Shown here: piece by piece, positions 53,232-61,435 of the stretch
Layout: each line of letters opens with the position of its first letter
How positions within the stretch are numbered: position 1 is the first letter of the stretch
DNA from: Planctomycetota bacterium
GTDB taxonomy: Bacteria; Planctomycetota; Planctomycetia; Pirellulales; Lacipirellulaceae
Reading direction: 5' to 3'
DNA length: 64,000 bases
Assembly (NCBI GenBank): GCA_024278955.1
Contig: JAJRSE010000012.1
Span: 124,001 to 188,000, forward strand
Program-made: the position numbers and the translations under genes
Notes under the pieces: generated by a model
What the model was told of the DNA's origin: nothing
Databases searched by the model: none
The model's input: only the letters and a program-made list of their open reading frames with translations

Positions 53232-54554
53232 TTAACCTTGAGCTTTCAGGGCAATTTTTGTTTGCTGTTTACTTTGCATTCGTTCTCGATCTTTTTGTTC
53301 CGAGAGGTCGTCGGACACAACTTCACGATAGATCTCAGCCATTTCTTCACCTAAGTGATCCCACCTAAAATCTTCAGCCCGTATTAAAGCGAGTTGGCTC
53401 ATCTCCTGGAGCTGGGCACGATCGGCATCCAAACGGTAGATTCCACGGCTCAGATCGCGAATCGCTTGGCTAGGCGAGGTCACAGGAACACGAATTGAGC
53501 AGTCGTCATCCATCACATCACGAGCACCTTGGTGGTTAAGCCCAATGATTGGAACTCCACATGCCAACGACTCAAGCAACCCCGTGCCCGAGGTATCTCG
53601 CAAGCTTGTAAAAGTGAAGACATCTGCCCATCGGTAATGGGGCATTCTCGCTTCATAAGGAGGCCATCCTACCCATTCGATATGCCGAGCAAGATCGAGA
53701 CGTTTTGCGAGCCGCTTCCACCGACGCTCGCATCGACCCGCACCAAGGATTCTCAATTGGTAGCGAGCCGACTTGGGAAGTTTCGCAAGTGCCTTCAGCA
53801 ACAGAGGGAGTGCTTTCCAGCTTTCAAAGCGCCCAGCCCAAAGAATACGTAGCGGACCGCCTACCGTTCGTTCAAGAAGGGCTGTTCCTTCTGTTTTGCT
53901 GATCCCTGTTTCCAATTGACATCGCGAGGCAACGCCGAACGATTTGGCTAACGCCGTCTGAACCTCACGGTTAGCCGAGAGCACGCTTGACGAGGCAGAG
54001 CATGCCCGACGAATCCGCCGGCTGAATCGCAGCTGGAGTGTGTTGATGCCGTTACGAATTATTTCCTTCACAGCGCCCGCGGTGTCGAGTTGGGATAGAA
54101 ACCGTAGCGGAAAATTTTGAGTCCCGCCGACAGGCCCCCAGACAAAAGGCACACCGAGTCGCCAACATTGTCCCGGCTCCCGATACCCGCAATAACTCAC
54201 TTGGTGGACTAGCGAGAACGCTCGCTCACGGTGCATCGTTTTTGCAAACTGGTAAACTCGACCATGCCAGAGGCGATAAGCGAGATAAAAAAAGCCGGGC
54301 ATCTTCGACAGAAATCGTTCCAGCGAATTATGAGGAAGACAAACTACGCGAAGCCCTACTGGAAGCTCAGGCCTTTCAGCCTCTGAGGATTCCCGCTCGG
54401 CACAGAGGACCGTTGTCTGGTACTGCTGGGCAGCGTGAGTCGCTCGAAACCAACTCAATCGCGACTCCATCGAAAAATCGGCATCAAAACGATACGCCAC
54501 TAACAGCGCTCGCTGGCGACGGTTTTCAATCAGCATTCGATTACGAGTTATCAT
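53232..54554 (-). CDS. Family 4 glycosyltransferase
   Basis: A GT-B transferase of about 440 residues. The N-terminal domain includes GVPFVWGPVGGTQNFPLRFL, a motif shared with a planctomycete/cyanobacterial GT4 group. The C-terminal domain has LRILWAGRFESWKALPLLLK and the EX7E region in LRDTSGTGLLESLACGVPII. ATG 54554 (MITRNRMLIENRRQR) is taken; 54566 is possible. It is second in the operon after the initiating sugar transferase. Confidence 0.88.
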   Translation of the reverse strand: MITRNRMLIENRRQRALLVAYRFDADFSMESRLSWFRATHAAQQYQTTVLCAERESSEAERPELPVGLRVVCLPHNSLERFLSKMPGFFYLAYRLWHGRVYQFAKTMHRERAFSLVHQVSYCGYREPGQCWRLGVPFVWGPVGGTQNFPLRFLSQLDTAGAVKEIIRNGINTLQLRFSRRIRRACSASSSVLSANREVQTALAKSFGVASRCQLETGISKTEGTALLERTVGGPLRILWAGRFESWKALPLLLKALAKLPKSARYQLRILGAGRCERRWKRLAKRLDLARHIEWVGWPPYEARMPHYRWADVFTFTSLRDTSGTGLLESLACGVPIIGLNHQGARDVMDDDCSIRVPVTSPSQAIRDLSRGIYRLDADRAQLQEMSQLALIRAEDFRWDHLGEEMAEIYREVVSDDLSEQKDRERMQSKQQTKIALKAQG

Positions 54555-54595
54555 TTCGGAAACCAAAACATCTTACTGCCAAGGGCAATCATCTC

Positions 54596-55702
54596 TCAGC
54601 GCATTCCCTTCTGAAAAATCAGTGACGGAAACGTTGTTACTAACAGCTTCAGATCTTCAAAGAGGCTGTAATCGTTAACGTATCGAATGTCCATGCGGAC
54701 CCATTCGTCAAATCGTACTGAGCCGCGGGCACATACTTGCCAAGTACACGTCATCCCAGGAACCACGTTCAATCGCCTACGTTGCCAATTCTTGCAAGCT
54801 ACCGACTCTTCGGTTGGCAATGGGCGAGGACCAACTAGCGACATGTCCCCATTAATCACGTTCCAAAACTGTGGCAATTCGTCGATGCTGCTCCAGCGAA
54901 GAAATTTGCCGACGGCCGTTCGGCGCGGATCGGCGGCCATCTTGAAAGCAGGGCCATCTTGGTGGCTATGCTCTCGCAGGTCCTCCTGCATTGCTTCCGC
55001 ATCAACTCGCATGGTGCGCAGTTTCCAGATTCTAAACCGATTGCCGCAATGGCCTTCTCGCTCTTGCGCGAAAAGAACAGGCCCATCCGAGGTCAACCGT
55101 ATTGCAATAGCAGCAGACAACAGAATCGGCAGAGACACTAACAAACCCGTAAAACCGCCAAACAAATCGACGACTCGTTTCCAAAGGGGCATCGCCTCGG
55201 CGAAGAAAAACTCTCCCGAAGACTGAGGCTCTTGGGCCGTTAGAGTTTCGACAATCTCTTTGCTTGGATCTTCCAGCCCATCGCGACGACCTTTCTCCGG
55301 ATAAACCAGAACATCACATTTTGGGCGACCTGGCCCTGGGGGATACACTTCGCTTAGGTCGATCGCTACTTTCCAAGCCCCCTCTTCTGCCGTGTCGGGC
55401 AAAAGCACCGCGATGCGCCCATCGGCAAGGAGGCCGGGTGTATCCGTCGTTCGCAGACGCCCTTCGAGCATACGTGCAAAGAAATCAATGTTCTCTTGCT
55501 CGCGATGCTGCTCTGGTAGCTCGATCAACAACAAAGAAAGTACCGACCCATTTCGGTCAACTCGCATTCGCTCGCAGTCGGCTGCAAAGCGAAGCTCCTC
55601 GTCGTTCAATAGAAAATCACTTGTCGTGTGACTCCGCCTACGCAGGACGCGTGCATGGAGTTTTCGTATTCTTGTGTCCGTGGACATAGGCGACGTAGGC
55701 AT
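54596..55702 (-). CDS. GGDEF-like domain fused to polyisoprenyl-phosphate sugar-phosphate transferase
   Basis: A 368-residue protein that likely starts repeat-unit assembly by moving a sugar phosphate onto undecaprenyl phosphate. Residues about 185-368 form the bacterial sugar transferase (WcaJ/PglC-type): KRVVDLFGGFTGLLVSLPIL (membrane helix), GPVLFAQEREGHCGNRFRIW, KLRTMRVDAEAM, SIDELPQFWNVINGDMSLVG and PRPLPTEE. Residues about 40-125 (SVLSLLLIELPEQHREQENI, LADGRIAVLLPDTAEEGAW) look like a degenerate GGDEF-type fold lacking the GGDEF signature. It is the first gene of the 12-gene operon. Confidence 0.9.
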   Translation of the reverse strand: MPTSPMSTDTRIRKLHARVLRRRSHTTSDFLLNDEELRFAADCERMRVDRNGSVLSLLLIELPEQHREQENIDFFARMLEGRLRTTDTPGLLADGRIAVLLPDTAEEGAWKVAIDLSEVYPPGPGRPKCDVLVYPEKGRRDGLEDPSKEIVETLTAQEPQSSGEFFFAEAMPLWKRVVDLFGGFTGLLVSLPILLSAAIAIRLTSDGPVLFAQEREGHCGNRFRIWKLRTMRVDAEAMQEDLREHSHQDGPAFKMAADPRRTAVGKFLRWSSIDELPQFWNVINGDMSLVGPRPLPTEESVACKNWQRRRLNVVPGMTCTWQVCARGSVRFDEWVRMDIRYVNDYSLFEDLKLLVTTFPSLIFQKGMR

Positions 55703-55972
55703 AGCTGTAAATCAGGGATGAATAGGATTGGTGCAAAGAACAGGAACTCTTGGGTAAAGCACTAACGGAGCGCTCTATCCCCAAAGCGGTGTCTCTGTTG
55801 AGATTCCATGTTCAGGCAAGCGAATTTGTTGCCAATTCTGGTTTATGACGCAAAATCTGCGCAGGATTCGCCGGGGTAGCGATATTTCGCAATGCAGCGA
55901 TTATAATAACCTAAGCTAGCAGGTGTCTCCTTATTTTCCATATTTCTTTACTCGCTTTTCCGTCTTCTTCTC

Positions 55973-56081
55973 CTAGTGCTTTGTCATAGCTAAAAATTGG
56001 GGTGCTGGCTGTCAGAACAACCTACTGGATAACAACTTCTGTCAGCCAGCACCCCAATTCTAAGAGTTGTCAAAGCACTAA
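55973..56081. repeat. MITE-like repeat, family 2, long copy 1
   Basis: CTAGTGCTTTGTCA (55973-55986) and TTGTCAAAGCACTA (56067-56080) are terminal inverted repeats. Inside, AATTGGGGTGCTGGCTGTCA and its near-perfect inverse form a 23-bp stem around a loop of about 22 bases. It lies between the divergent sugar-transferase and GGDEF genes; the rest of the 55703-56176 gap holds no gene and should contain both promoters. Confidence 0.85.
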
Positions 56082-56176
56082 GGGAAAACTTACTGCGGGT
56101 TTCCACCTTGAAACCACTAGTTTCCACGAGCTCTAGCGGCTTCCAACCCTCCTGGCTTCGATACTCTGTAGACGAT

Positions 56177-57007
56177 ATGCCTAGTTCAAATCCCCCAATT
56201 CCAGCTGCAACTGCGACCGACGGGCCTGGTCACTGCCTTGTTGAACCTGAAACCGGTCGACTTGTCGCGGTTGACTCCCAGGTTGCCGCCTGGCTTGGTG
56301 TTCAGTCCAATGATCTAGGCAAGGCTTTTCTAGGCGAACTTGTGCCGAGCCTCTCAATGCCCTCGCTTTCCTCTCAATTAACGGGCAACTCGCCAGAGCA
56401 ACTGACGCGGGAAACTTCCGTGAACTGCGGTAAACCCACTCCGCTTCAGGCCGAGGTGGCTCTTACGCCGCTCATTGGCTTTGCTCAAAAGCTCTTCCTG
56501 GTCACCATCCGGCCGCTCGACTGGGAACCCGGCGAACCACTCCACCTCGATGCGCTAACCGGGCTGCCCGACCGGCGCGAACTGGCCAACCAGCGCTCGC
56601 GATGGCGTCGAATCCAACCGGAGCAGCCGATTCCGCACGCGGTACTTTTTATTGACCTCGATGGCTTCAAAGCAATCAACGATTGCCATGGCCACGCCCT
56701 GGGCGACCGCGTGCTTGTGTCGTTGGCTTCGCGTTGGCAAGAGTGCATTCGAGAAGATGACTTGCTTGTCCGATATGGAGGCGACGAGTTCGTGATCCTG
56801 CTCGCTGGGATATGCGAGGAGAAGGAAGTCCAACCGATTGTTGAAAGGCTTGTTGACGCGACTGCCGAGCCGATTGAGTTAGACAATCTACAGCTCAAGG
56901 TTTCGGCAACGATCGGCGTCGCGTTGGCCGACGATACCACGGTCGATTTAGACCAACTTTTAGCCGAAGCCGATCGTGCAATGTACGAGAGGAAGAGAAG
57001 GCGGTAG
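56177..57007 (+). CDS. GGDEF-domain protein, probable diguanylate cyclase
   Basis: A 276-residue protein with an N-terminal PAS-like portion (LVEPETGRLVAVDSQVAAWL) and a C-terminal GGDEF domain: LDALTGLPDRRELANQRSRW, AVLFIDLDGFKAINDCHGHA, LLVRYGGDEFVILL. The active-site GGDEF is intact, and the preceding REDD gives an RxxD inhibitory site. It is expected to make c-di-GMP from GTP. ATG 56177 is preferred; TTG 56108 adds 23 residues. It is divergent from the exopolysaccharide operon, whose first gene has a GGDEF-like domain, so control of polysaccharide output by c-di-GMP is a reasonable guess. Confidence 0.9.
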   Translation: MPSSNPPIPAATATDGPGHCLVEPETGRLVAVDSQVAAWLGVQSNDLGKAFLGELVPSLSMPSLSSQLTGNSPEQLTRETSVNCGKPTPLQAEVALTPLIGFAQKLFLVTIRPLDWEPGEPLHLDALTGLPDRRELANQRSRWRRIQPEQPIPHAVLFIDLDGFKAINDCHGHALGDRVLVSLASRWQECIREDDLLVRYGGDEFVILLAGICEEKEVQPIVERLVDATAEPIELDNLQLKVSATIGVALADDTTVDLDQLLAEADRAMYERKRRR

Positions 57008-57011
57008 TTGT

Positions 57012-57090
57012 TAGTGTGTGTCGCCCGGACGTGCTCCGGTCACCGCGTTGGCATTTCAGCGTCCAATCGTGCTATGAGCAGAACACTCGC
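57012..57090 (+). repeat. Dispersed ~80 bp repeat, family 1, copy B
   Basis: Starts 4 bases after the GGDEF gene's stop and ends at the 3' end of the convergent ALDH7 gene. Blocks TAGTGTGTGTCGC, GACGTGCTCCGGTCACCG, TGGCATTTCAGCGT, CGTGCT and GCAGAACAC match copies A and C in order and spacing. Confidence 0.78.
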
Positions 57091-57091
57091 T

Positions 57092-58645
57092 CTAAACTTC
57101 AAAGCGGATGCCTTGGGCTAAGGGGAGGTCGTCGGAGTAGTTTACGGTGTTGGTGGCTCGGCGCATGTAGGTTTTCCAGGAGTCGCTTCCCGATTCGCGT
57201 CCTCCGCCGGTTTCTTTTTCGCCGCCGAATGCACCGCCGATTTCTGCTCCGCTGGTTCCAATGTTGACGTTCACAATTCCGCAATCGGAGCCAGCGGCCG
57301 AGCAGAAGAGTTCGGCTTCACGAACGTCGCTCGTGAGGATGGCAGAAGAAAGGCCTTGGGGCACTCCGTTATGCAGCTCAATCGCTTGCTCGAGAGTTTT
57401 GTAGCGGGTGAGATAAAGAATCGGTGCGAAAGTTTCTTGCTGGAGGATCGGAGCCTCGGCGTCGATTTCTACAAGAGCAGGTTGCACGTAAACACCTCCT
57501 GCAGGTGGGCCGTTCGGAACTCGCTCGCCCCCGTGAACCGTGCCGCCTTGCTGTTTTGCAGCAGCCAATGCGTCGGCCATCGCTTGGGCGGCTTGTTCGT
57601 CAATCAAGGGGCCAATCAGGGTGCGTTCGTCGGTGGGGTCGCCGATCGGTAGCTTAGCAAAGACTTCCAGCAATCGATCGCGTAAGGAATCGGCAATCGA
57701 CTCATGGACAATGAGTCGCCGCAAAGTAGTGCAGCGCTGTCCGCAAGTTCCTACAGCAGAGAAAGTGATTGAGCGGACGGCCAGTTCGAGGTCGGCCGAA
57801 GAGGCGACAACCATCCCGTTGTTGCCGCCGAGTTCAAGAAGCGATCGGCCCAGGCGAGCTGCAACGGTTTGTGCTACCGCCCGGCCCATGGGCACCGAGC
57901 CGGTTGCCGAAATAAGCGGCAGAGCGGGCGAAGCGGCAAGTTGTTGGCCAATATCGGCGCGACCGAGAACTAAACTAGAGATTCCAGGAGGAACCTCCAT
58001 CGCTCCTTCGGCTGTCGCTTTGGCAAGTGTTTGAGCGAACAATGCTTGGCACGCAATGGCGGTAAGCGGCGTTTTCTCAGATGGTTTCCAGATAACCGGG
58101 TTGCCGCAGACCCAAGCAATGGTTGCGTTCCAAGCCCAAACGGCTACCGGGAAATTAAAAGCCGAAATTACGCCGATCGCTCCAAGCGGGTGCCATTGTT
58201 CGGCAAGGCGGTGCCCGGGACGCTCGCTGGCGATCGTTTTGCCGTAGAGCTGACGACTCAGCCCAACGGCGAAATCGCAAATGTCGATCATCTCTTGCAC
58301 TTCGCCTAGCGATTCCTGAAAAATCTTGCCTGCTTCCCAGGTAACCAGCGTGGCGAGCGACTGTTTGTGCTCTCGCAAACACTGACCAAACTGGCGAACA
58401 AATTCGCCGCGTACGGGCGCGGGGACGACGCGCCAGCGGCGAAAAGCTTCGCCTGCGGAGATAATGGCTTCGTCGAGTTGCGTGCTATCAGCGGTCGTCA
58501 ACTCGGCCAACTGTTTTCCGTCGACAGGCGAGTGAACGGAAAGAGAATCGCCTCGCCCTGCCTGCCAACGATCGCCGATTGCGAAACCGACAAGCGGGGA
58601 GTTCACTCCAAGGCGATCGAGGGCAGTCTGGACTTGTTTGTGCAT
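57092..58645 (-). CDS. ALDH7-type L-aminoadipate-semialdehyde dehydrogenase
   Basis: A 517-residue NAD-dependent aldehyde dehydrogenase of the ALDH7A1/AmaB group, oxidising 2-aminoadipate 6-semialdehyde (or its cyclic form) to 2-aminoadipate. LGAIGVISAFNFPVAVWAWN, LLELGGNNGMVVASSADLEL and TCGQRCTTLRRLIVHES (catalytic Cys) are present. The C-terminal IGTSGAEIGGAFGGEKETGG and SWKTYMRRATNTVNYS are ALDH7 signatures. It lies 17 bases downstream of the lysine dehydrogenase-like gene, giving a two-step lysine catabolic pair. It ends beside dispersed repeat copy B. Confidence 0.93.
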   Translation of the reverse strand: MHKQVQTALDRLGVNSPLVGFAIGDRWQAGRGDSLSVHSPVDGKQLAELTTADSTQLDEAIISAGEAFRRWRVVPAPVRGEFVRQFGQCLREHKQSLATLVTWEAGKIFQESLGEVQEMIDICDFAVGLSRQLYGKTIASERPGHRLAEQWHPLGAIGVISAFNFPVAVWAWNATIAWVCGNPVIWKPSEKTPLTAIACQALFAQTLAKATAEGAMEVPPGISSLVLGRADIGQQLAASPALPLISATGSVPMGRAVAQTVAARLGRSLLELGGNNGMVVASSADLELAVRSITFSAVGTCGQRCTTLRRLIVHESIADSLRDRLLEVFAKLPIGDPTDERTLIGPLIDEQAAQAMADALAAAKQQGGTVHGGERVPNGPPAGGVYVQPALVEIDAEAPILQQETFAPILYLTRYKTLEQAIELHNGVPQGLSSAILTSDVREAELFCSAAGSDCGIVNVNIGTSGAEIGGAFGGEKETGGGRESGSDSWKTYMRRATNTVNYSDDLPLAQGIRFEV

Positions 58646-58662
58646 GGGAATTGCTCTCTACG

Positions 58663-59778
58663 TTAACCTGCGGCGGTACTGAAACGAGTGGAGACTTTGG
58701 AGTCGTAGTGTTGACCGAAGCGATTGGCGAGAAACTTGGTGAAGTCAACTTCTTCTTGTCTGACGAATCCTTGGCTAGTCAACTCGCCGGCGGCATGCAT
58801 ATCGACGACTGCGCAAATGCCTGCGGCGGTGGTGATTTGGATTGCGCTCCAGTTTTCGTTGCCAAGAGGCTTGGAATAGATTTTCCGGGCATCGGTGATT
58901 TGTACTAGCTCGCCATTTTTCATGCCTGTGACCGTACAAAACGTCACGACGACATCCTGGAAAGTAATCGGCACGGCATTTTCGAGAATCTCTTTGAGCA
59001 GATCCTGGCGTTCGCTGAGTCGTAGCTCGTTGACAAGCAGAATCATAAGTTCGCGGTGCCCAAGGTAACGAACCGTTTTGTAGTTGAGTTCGCGGACCTT
59101 GCCATCAAGCGTTTCGCAAAGCGTGCCGAGTCCGCCGCTGGTGTTGAAAGCTTCGTATCGGACACCATCAAGCGAAAAATGTTCGAGCCCTTCGAGAGGC
59201 AAGACCTCGATCCGTTGCTGTTCGTGAATTGCCTCGCAAGGGTTGCAATACTCGTTAATCAGCCCATCAGTAGACCAAGTGAGATTGTACTTGAGTGCTC
59301 CAGTAGGAAACTGCGGCAGAGCGCCGACACGCATTTGTACTTTATCGAGTTGGTCGAACGACTGGGTCAAGTGGTTAGCGACGATCGAAATGAACCCGGG
59401 GGCCAAACCGCACTGAGGCATAAAAATTTGCCCGGTCACGGCTTTTGCCGAAATTTCGCGAACGCTTCGCGTGGTTTCGACATCTTCGGTGAGATCGAAG
59501 TAGCTGGTGCCAGTTTCGAGGGCCACTTCGGCAATCAGGGGATTGAATCGGAAGCTGAGGGCAGAGATCACCGAGTCGGCATCGCCCATCGCGGCAGCCA
59601 ACTGCGAGCGGTCGGTTGCGTCGACCTGCTGAGTTTGAACTTGGGTGCGTTCAGCGATTCGCTGCAATGCGTCAGCGTCGGCGTCGGCAACGAGAACCTC
59701 ATAGTCGCCCGAGTCGGTCAGCAGCGAAGCGATCATCCGACCGATTTTCCCTGCTCCAAGTAACAAAACGCGATGCAT
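58663..59778 (-). CDS. Lysine 6-dehydrogenase-like (saccharopine dehydrogenase family) enzyme
   Basis: A 371-residue NAD(P)-dependent enzyme. HRVLLLGAGKIGRMIASLLT opens the Rossmann fold; SALSFRFNPLIAEVALETGT, FMPQCGLAPGFISIVANHLT and FNTSGGLGTLCETL followed by YKTVRYLGHRE match lysine 6-dehydrogenases, which oxidatively deaminate the lysine epsilon-amino group to give aminoadipate semialdehyde. The partner ALDH7 gene 17 bases downstream uses that product, which supports the lysine role over the saccharopine-forming alternative. It is first in the pair, with the MITE-like cluster just upstream of its start. Confidence 0.87.
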   Translation of the reverse strand: MHRVLLLGAGKIGRMIASLLTDSGDYEVLVADADADALQRIAERTQVQTQQVDATDRSQLAAAMGDADSVISALSFRFNPLIAEVALETGTSYFDLTEDVETTRSVREISAKAVTGQIFMPQCGLAPGFISIVANHLTQSFDQLDKVQMRVGALPQFPTGALKYNLTWSTDGLINEYCNPCEAIHEQQRIEVLPLEGLEHFSLDGVRYEAFNTSGGLGTLCETLDGKVRELNYKTVRYLGHRELMILLVNELRLSERQDLLKEILENAVPITFQDVVVTFCTVTGMKNGELVQITDARKIYSKPLGNENWSAIQITTAAGICAVVDMHAAGELTSQGFVRQEEVDFTKFLANRFGQHYDSKVSTRFSTAAG

Positions 59779-59816
59779 AGACTTTGCCCTGTTCGAGGTG
59801 AAATATCATTGAGAGC

Positions 59817-59924
59817 CTAGTGCTTTGTCATTATCAAAAATTCGGGTGTGAGATGTCAGAAGTCGTTACTGAACAAGTGTTCTGACATCTCACACCCGAA
59901 AATTAGCATTTGACAAAGCACTAG
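59817..59924. repeat. MITE-like repeat, family 2, long copy 2 (different internal palindrome)
   Basis: Terminal CTAGTGCTTTGTCA and TGACAAAGCACTAG enclose a stem made of ATTCGGGTGTGAGATGTCAG and its inverse (59840-59861 with 59880-59903). The termini match copies 1 and 3 but the internal stem sequence is unrelated to theirs. It is first of a tandem array; its CTAG end is shared with copy 3. Confidence 0.87.
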
Positions 59925-60029
59925 TGCTTTGTCAGAGCAAAAAATTGGGGGGCTGGCTGTCAGAGCAACCTACTGGAGAACAACTTCTGTCAGCCAGCAC
60001 CCCAATTCTAAGAGTTGTTAAAGCACTAG
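59921..60029. repeat. MITE-like repeat, family 2, long copy 3
   Basis: Nearly identical to copy 1 (55973-56081) including the GGGGxGCTGGCTGTCAG stem, the CAACCTACTGGA loop and TTAAAGCACTAG end. It abuts copy 2 and copy 4, with CTAG shared at both junctions (59921-59924 and 60026-60029). Confidence 0.87.
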
Positions 60030-60077
60030 TGCTTTGTCCGTATCGAATATTAGGATCGTCATTTGCCAAAGCACTAG
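60026..60077. repeat. MITE-like repeat, family 2, short copy 4
   Basis: A 52-bp form: CTAGTGCTTTGTCC and GCCAAAGCACTAG with only about 25 bases between them and no long stem, like the copy at 16696. It ends the tandem array. The remainder of the gap to 60295 contains no supportable gene. Confidence 0.8.
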
Positions 60078-60295
60078 TAGCAAAAGAAGGTTCTACCTTT
60101 TTCTTCGACGAATTCCTATCACAGTTCGCCGAGAAGCTTCGCATTGATATTACTTGCCGGATAGGGTCGTGCAACAGCCATGCGCATAACCAGGAAAACA
60201 GTGCGCATAAGATGGGGAAAGCAGCATTCTCTAGGGCCTCGTCTCTGCTTGAAACATGGCGGAACCCCGGAGCCCTCCGTAACTTCGCTGTCCCG

Positions 60296-61435
60296 TTACG
60301 TCCGTTCAGCAAGCGAAACAACGGTTCGCGGCTCGGGACCTTGGTACTCTGCCAAAGGACGTACCAGCCGGTTGGAAGCCAGTTGCTCGGAAACGTGTGC
60401 CGTCCAACCTACGACTCTTGCCATAACAAAAATGGGAGTGAATAAGTCGGTTTCAAATCCCATGAGATGGTAGGCCGGGCCAGCGGGGAAATCGAGGTTC
60501 GGATAAATTCCTTTCTGGGCGGCCATTCCTTGCTCAAGGACCTGGGAAATCTGTACCCAGTTTTGGCCCCCGTCTCGTTTGGCCAGCAGGTCGCGATACT
60601 GGGTCATGGTCGGAACACGCGAATCGCCATTGCGATAGATTCGATGGCCAAAGCCCATGATTTTTTTCTTGGTGGCCAAGGCCTCTTCGAGCCACGCCTG
60701 GGCACGGTCTGGCGAGCCGATTTCTTCGAGCACCTCCATGACGGCTTCGTTGGCGCCACCGTGTAGCGAGCCCTTGAGTGCGGCGATCGCGCCGCTTACC
60801 GCTCCGCAAAGGTCTGAGAGAGTCGAAACGATTACGCGAGCGGTAAACGTCGAGGCATTGAACCCGTGCTCAGCATAAAGGGTCAGCGATCCGTCAAACG
60901 CTTTGACGACCTCGGCGTCGGGCACCTTGCCCAAACACATATGAAAGAAGTTGGCAGCAAGCGAGAGGTCGCTGCGTGGGGCGATCACCTCTTTGCCGCG
61001 ACGCAAACGTTGGTTGGCTGCGATGAGGGTCGGAATTTTAGCTGTCAGCAGTAGACCTTTTTCCAGAGCTGACTTCGAATCGTCGGCTCCGGTAAACTCG
61101 GGTTCCATGCCCAAGTAGCTCACTGCCGTGCGAAGCGCATCCATCGGATGGCCGCCCAGAGGGAATCGCTCTAACACTTCCAATAGCTTTGCGTCGAGGC
61201 TACGTGCTGCCCGCTCGCGTTTTGTGAAATCCTCCAGCTCACTCGTGCTAGGGAGTTCTCCGTAAAGTAGCAGGCAAGCAACTTCTTCAAAGCCGCACTG
61301 CTGGGCAAGGTCGTGTACGGGATAGCCACGGTAGTAAAGCGATTTCTCCTCAGCCACGACGTGCGAAACCTCAGTCGTGTCGAAAACGACGCCCTCTAAA
61401 CCCTTCTTCGCTCTAAATCGGTCGGAGCTAACCAC
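60296..61435 (-). CDS. prpC: Citrate synthase-family protein, probable 2-methylcitrate synthase
   Basis: Condenses propionyl-CoA with oxaloacetate in the methylcitrate cycle (citrate synthase fold). It has 379 residues. GLEGVVFDTTEVSHV, LYYRGYPVHDLAQQCGFEEV, GSLHGGANEAVMEVLEEIG (catalytic His), MGFGHRIYRNGDSR (second His) and DFPAGPAYHLMGFETDLFTP (third-acid region) are clear. GTG 61435 is chosen because AGGGAG lies 6 bases before it and conserved sequence starts just after; this start overlaps the prpB stop by 8 bases. A longer in-frame start at 61513 would read well into prpB. The methylcitrate assignment rests on the prpDB neighbours. Confidence 0.92.
   Translation of the reverse strand: MVSSDRFRAKKGLEGVVFDTTEVSHVVAEEKSLYYRGYPVHDLAQQCGFEEVACLLLYGELPSTSELEDFTKRERAARSLDAKLLEVLERFPLGGHPMDALRTAVSYLGMEPEFTGADDSKSALEKGLLLTAKIPTLIAANQRLRRGKEVIAPRSDLSLAANFFHMCLGKVPDAEVVKAFDGSLTLYAEHGFNASTFTARVIVSTLSDLCGAVSGAIAALKGSLHGGANEAVMEVLEEIGSPDRAQAWLEEALATKKKIMGFGHRIYRNGDSRVPTMTQYRDLLAKRDGGQNWVQISQVLEQGMAAQKGIYPNLDFPAGPAYHLMGFETDLFTPIFVMARVVGWTAHVSEQLASNRLVRPLAEYQGPEPRTVVSLAERT

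Noticed and set aside
59817-60077. CRISPR array at the repeated GTGCTTTGTCA sequences
   Set aside because: Repeats are inverted pairs bounding hairpins, spacing is unequal (about 50 and 105 bases), cores recur at other loci, and no cas genes are present.
59924-60445. Plus-strand open frame across the MITE-like array and the end of prpC
   Set aside because: It begins in the terminal repeat and continues antisense to prpC, so it has no independent support.
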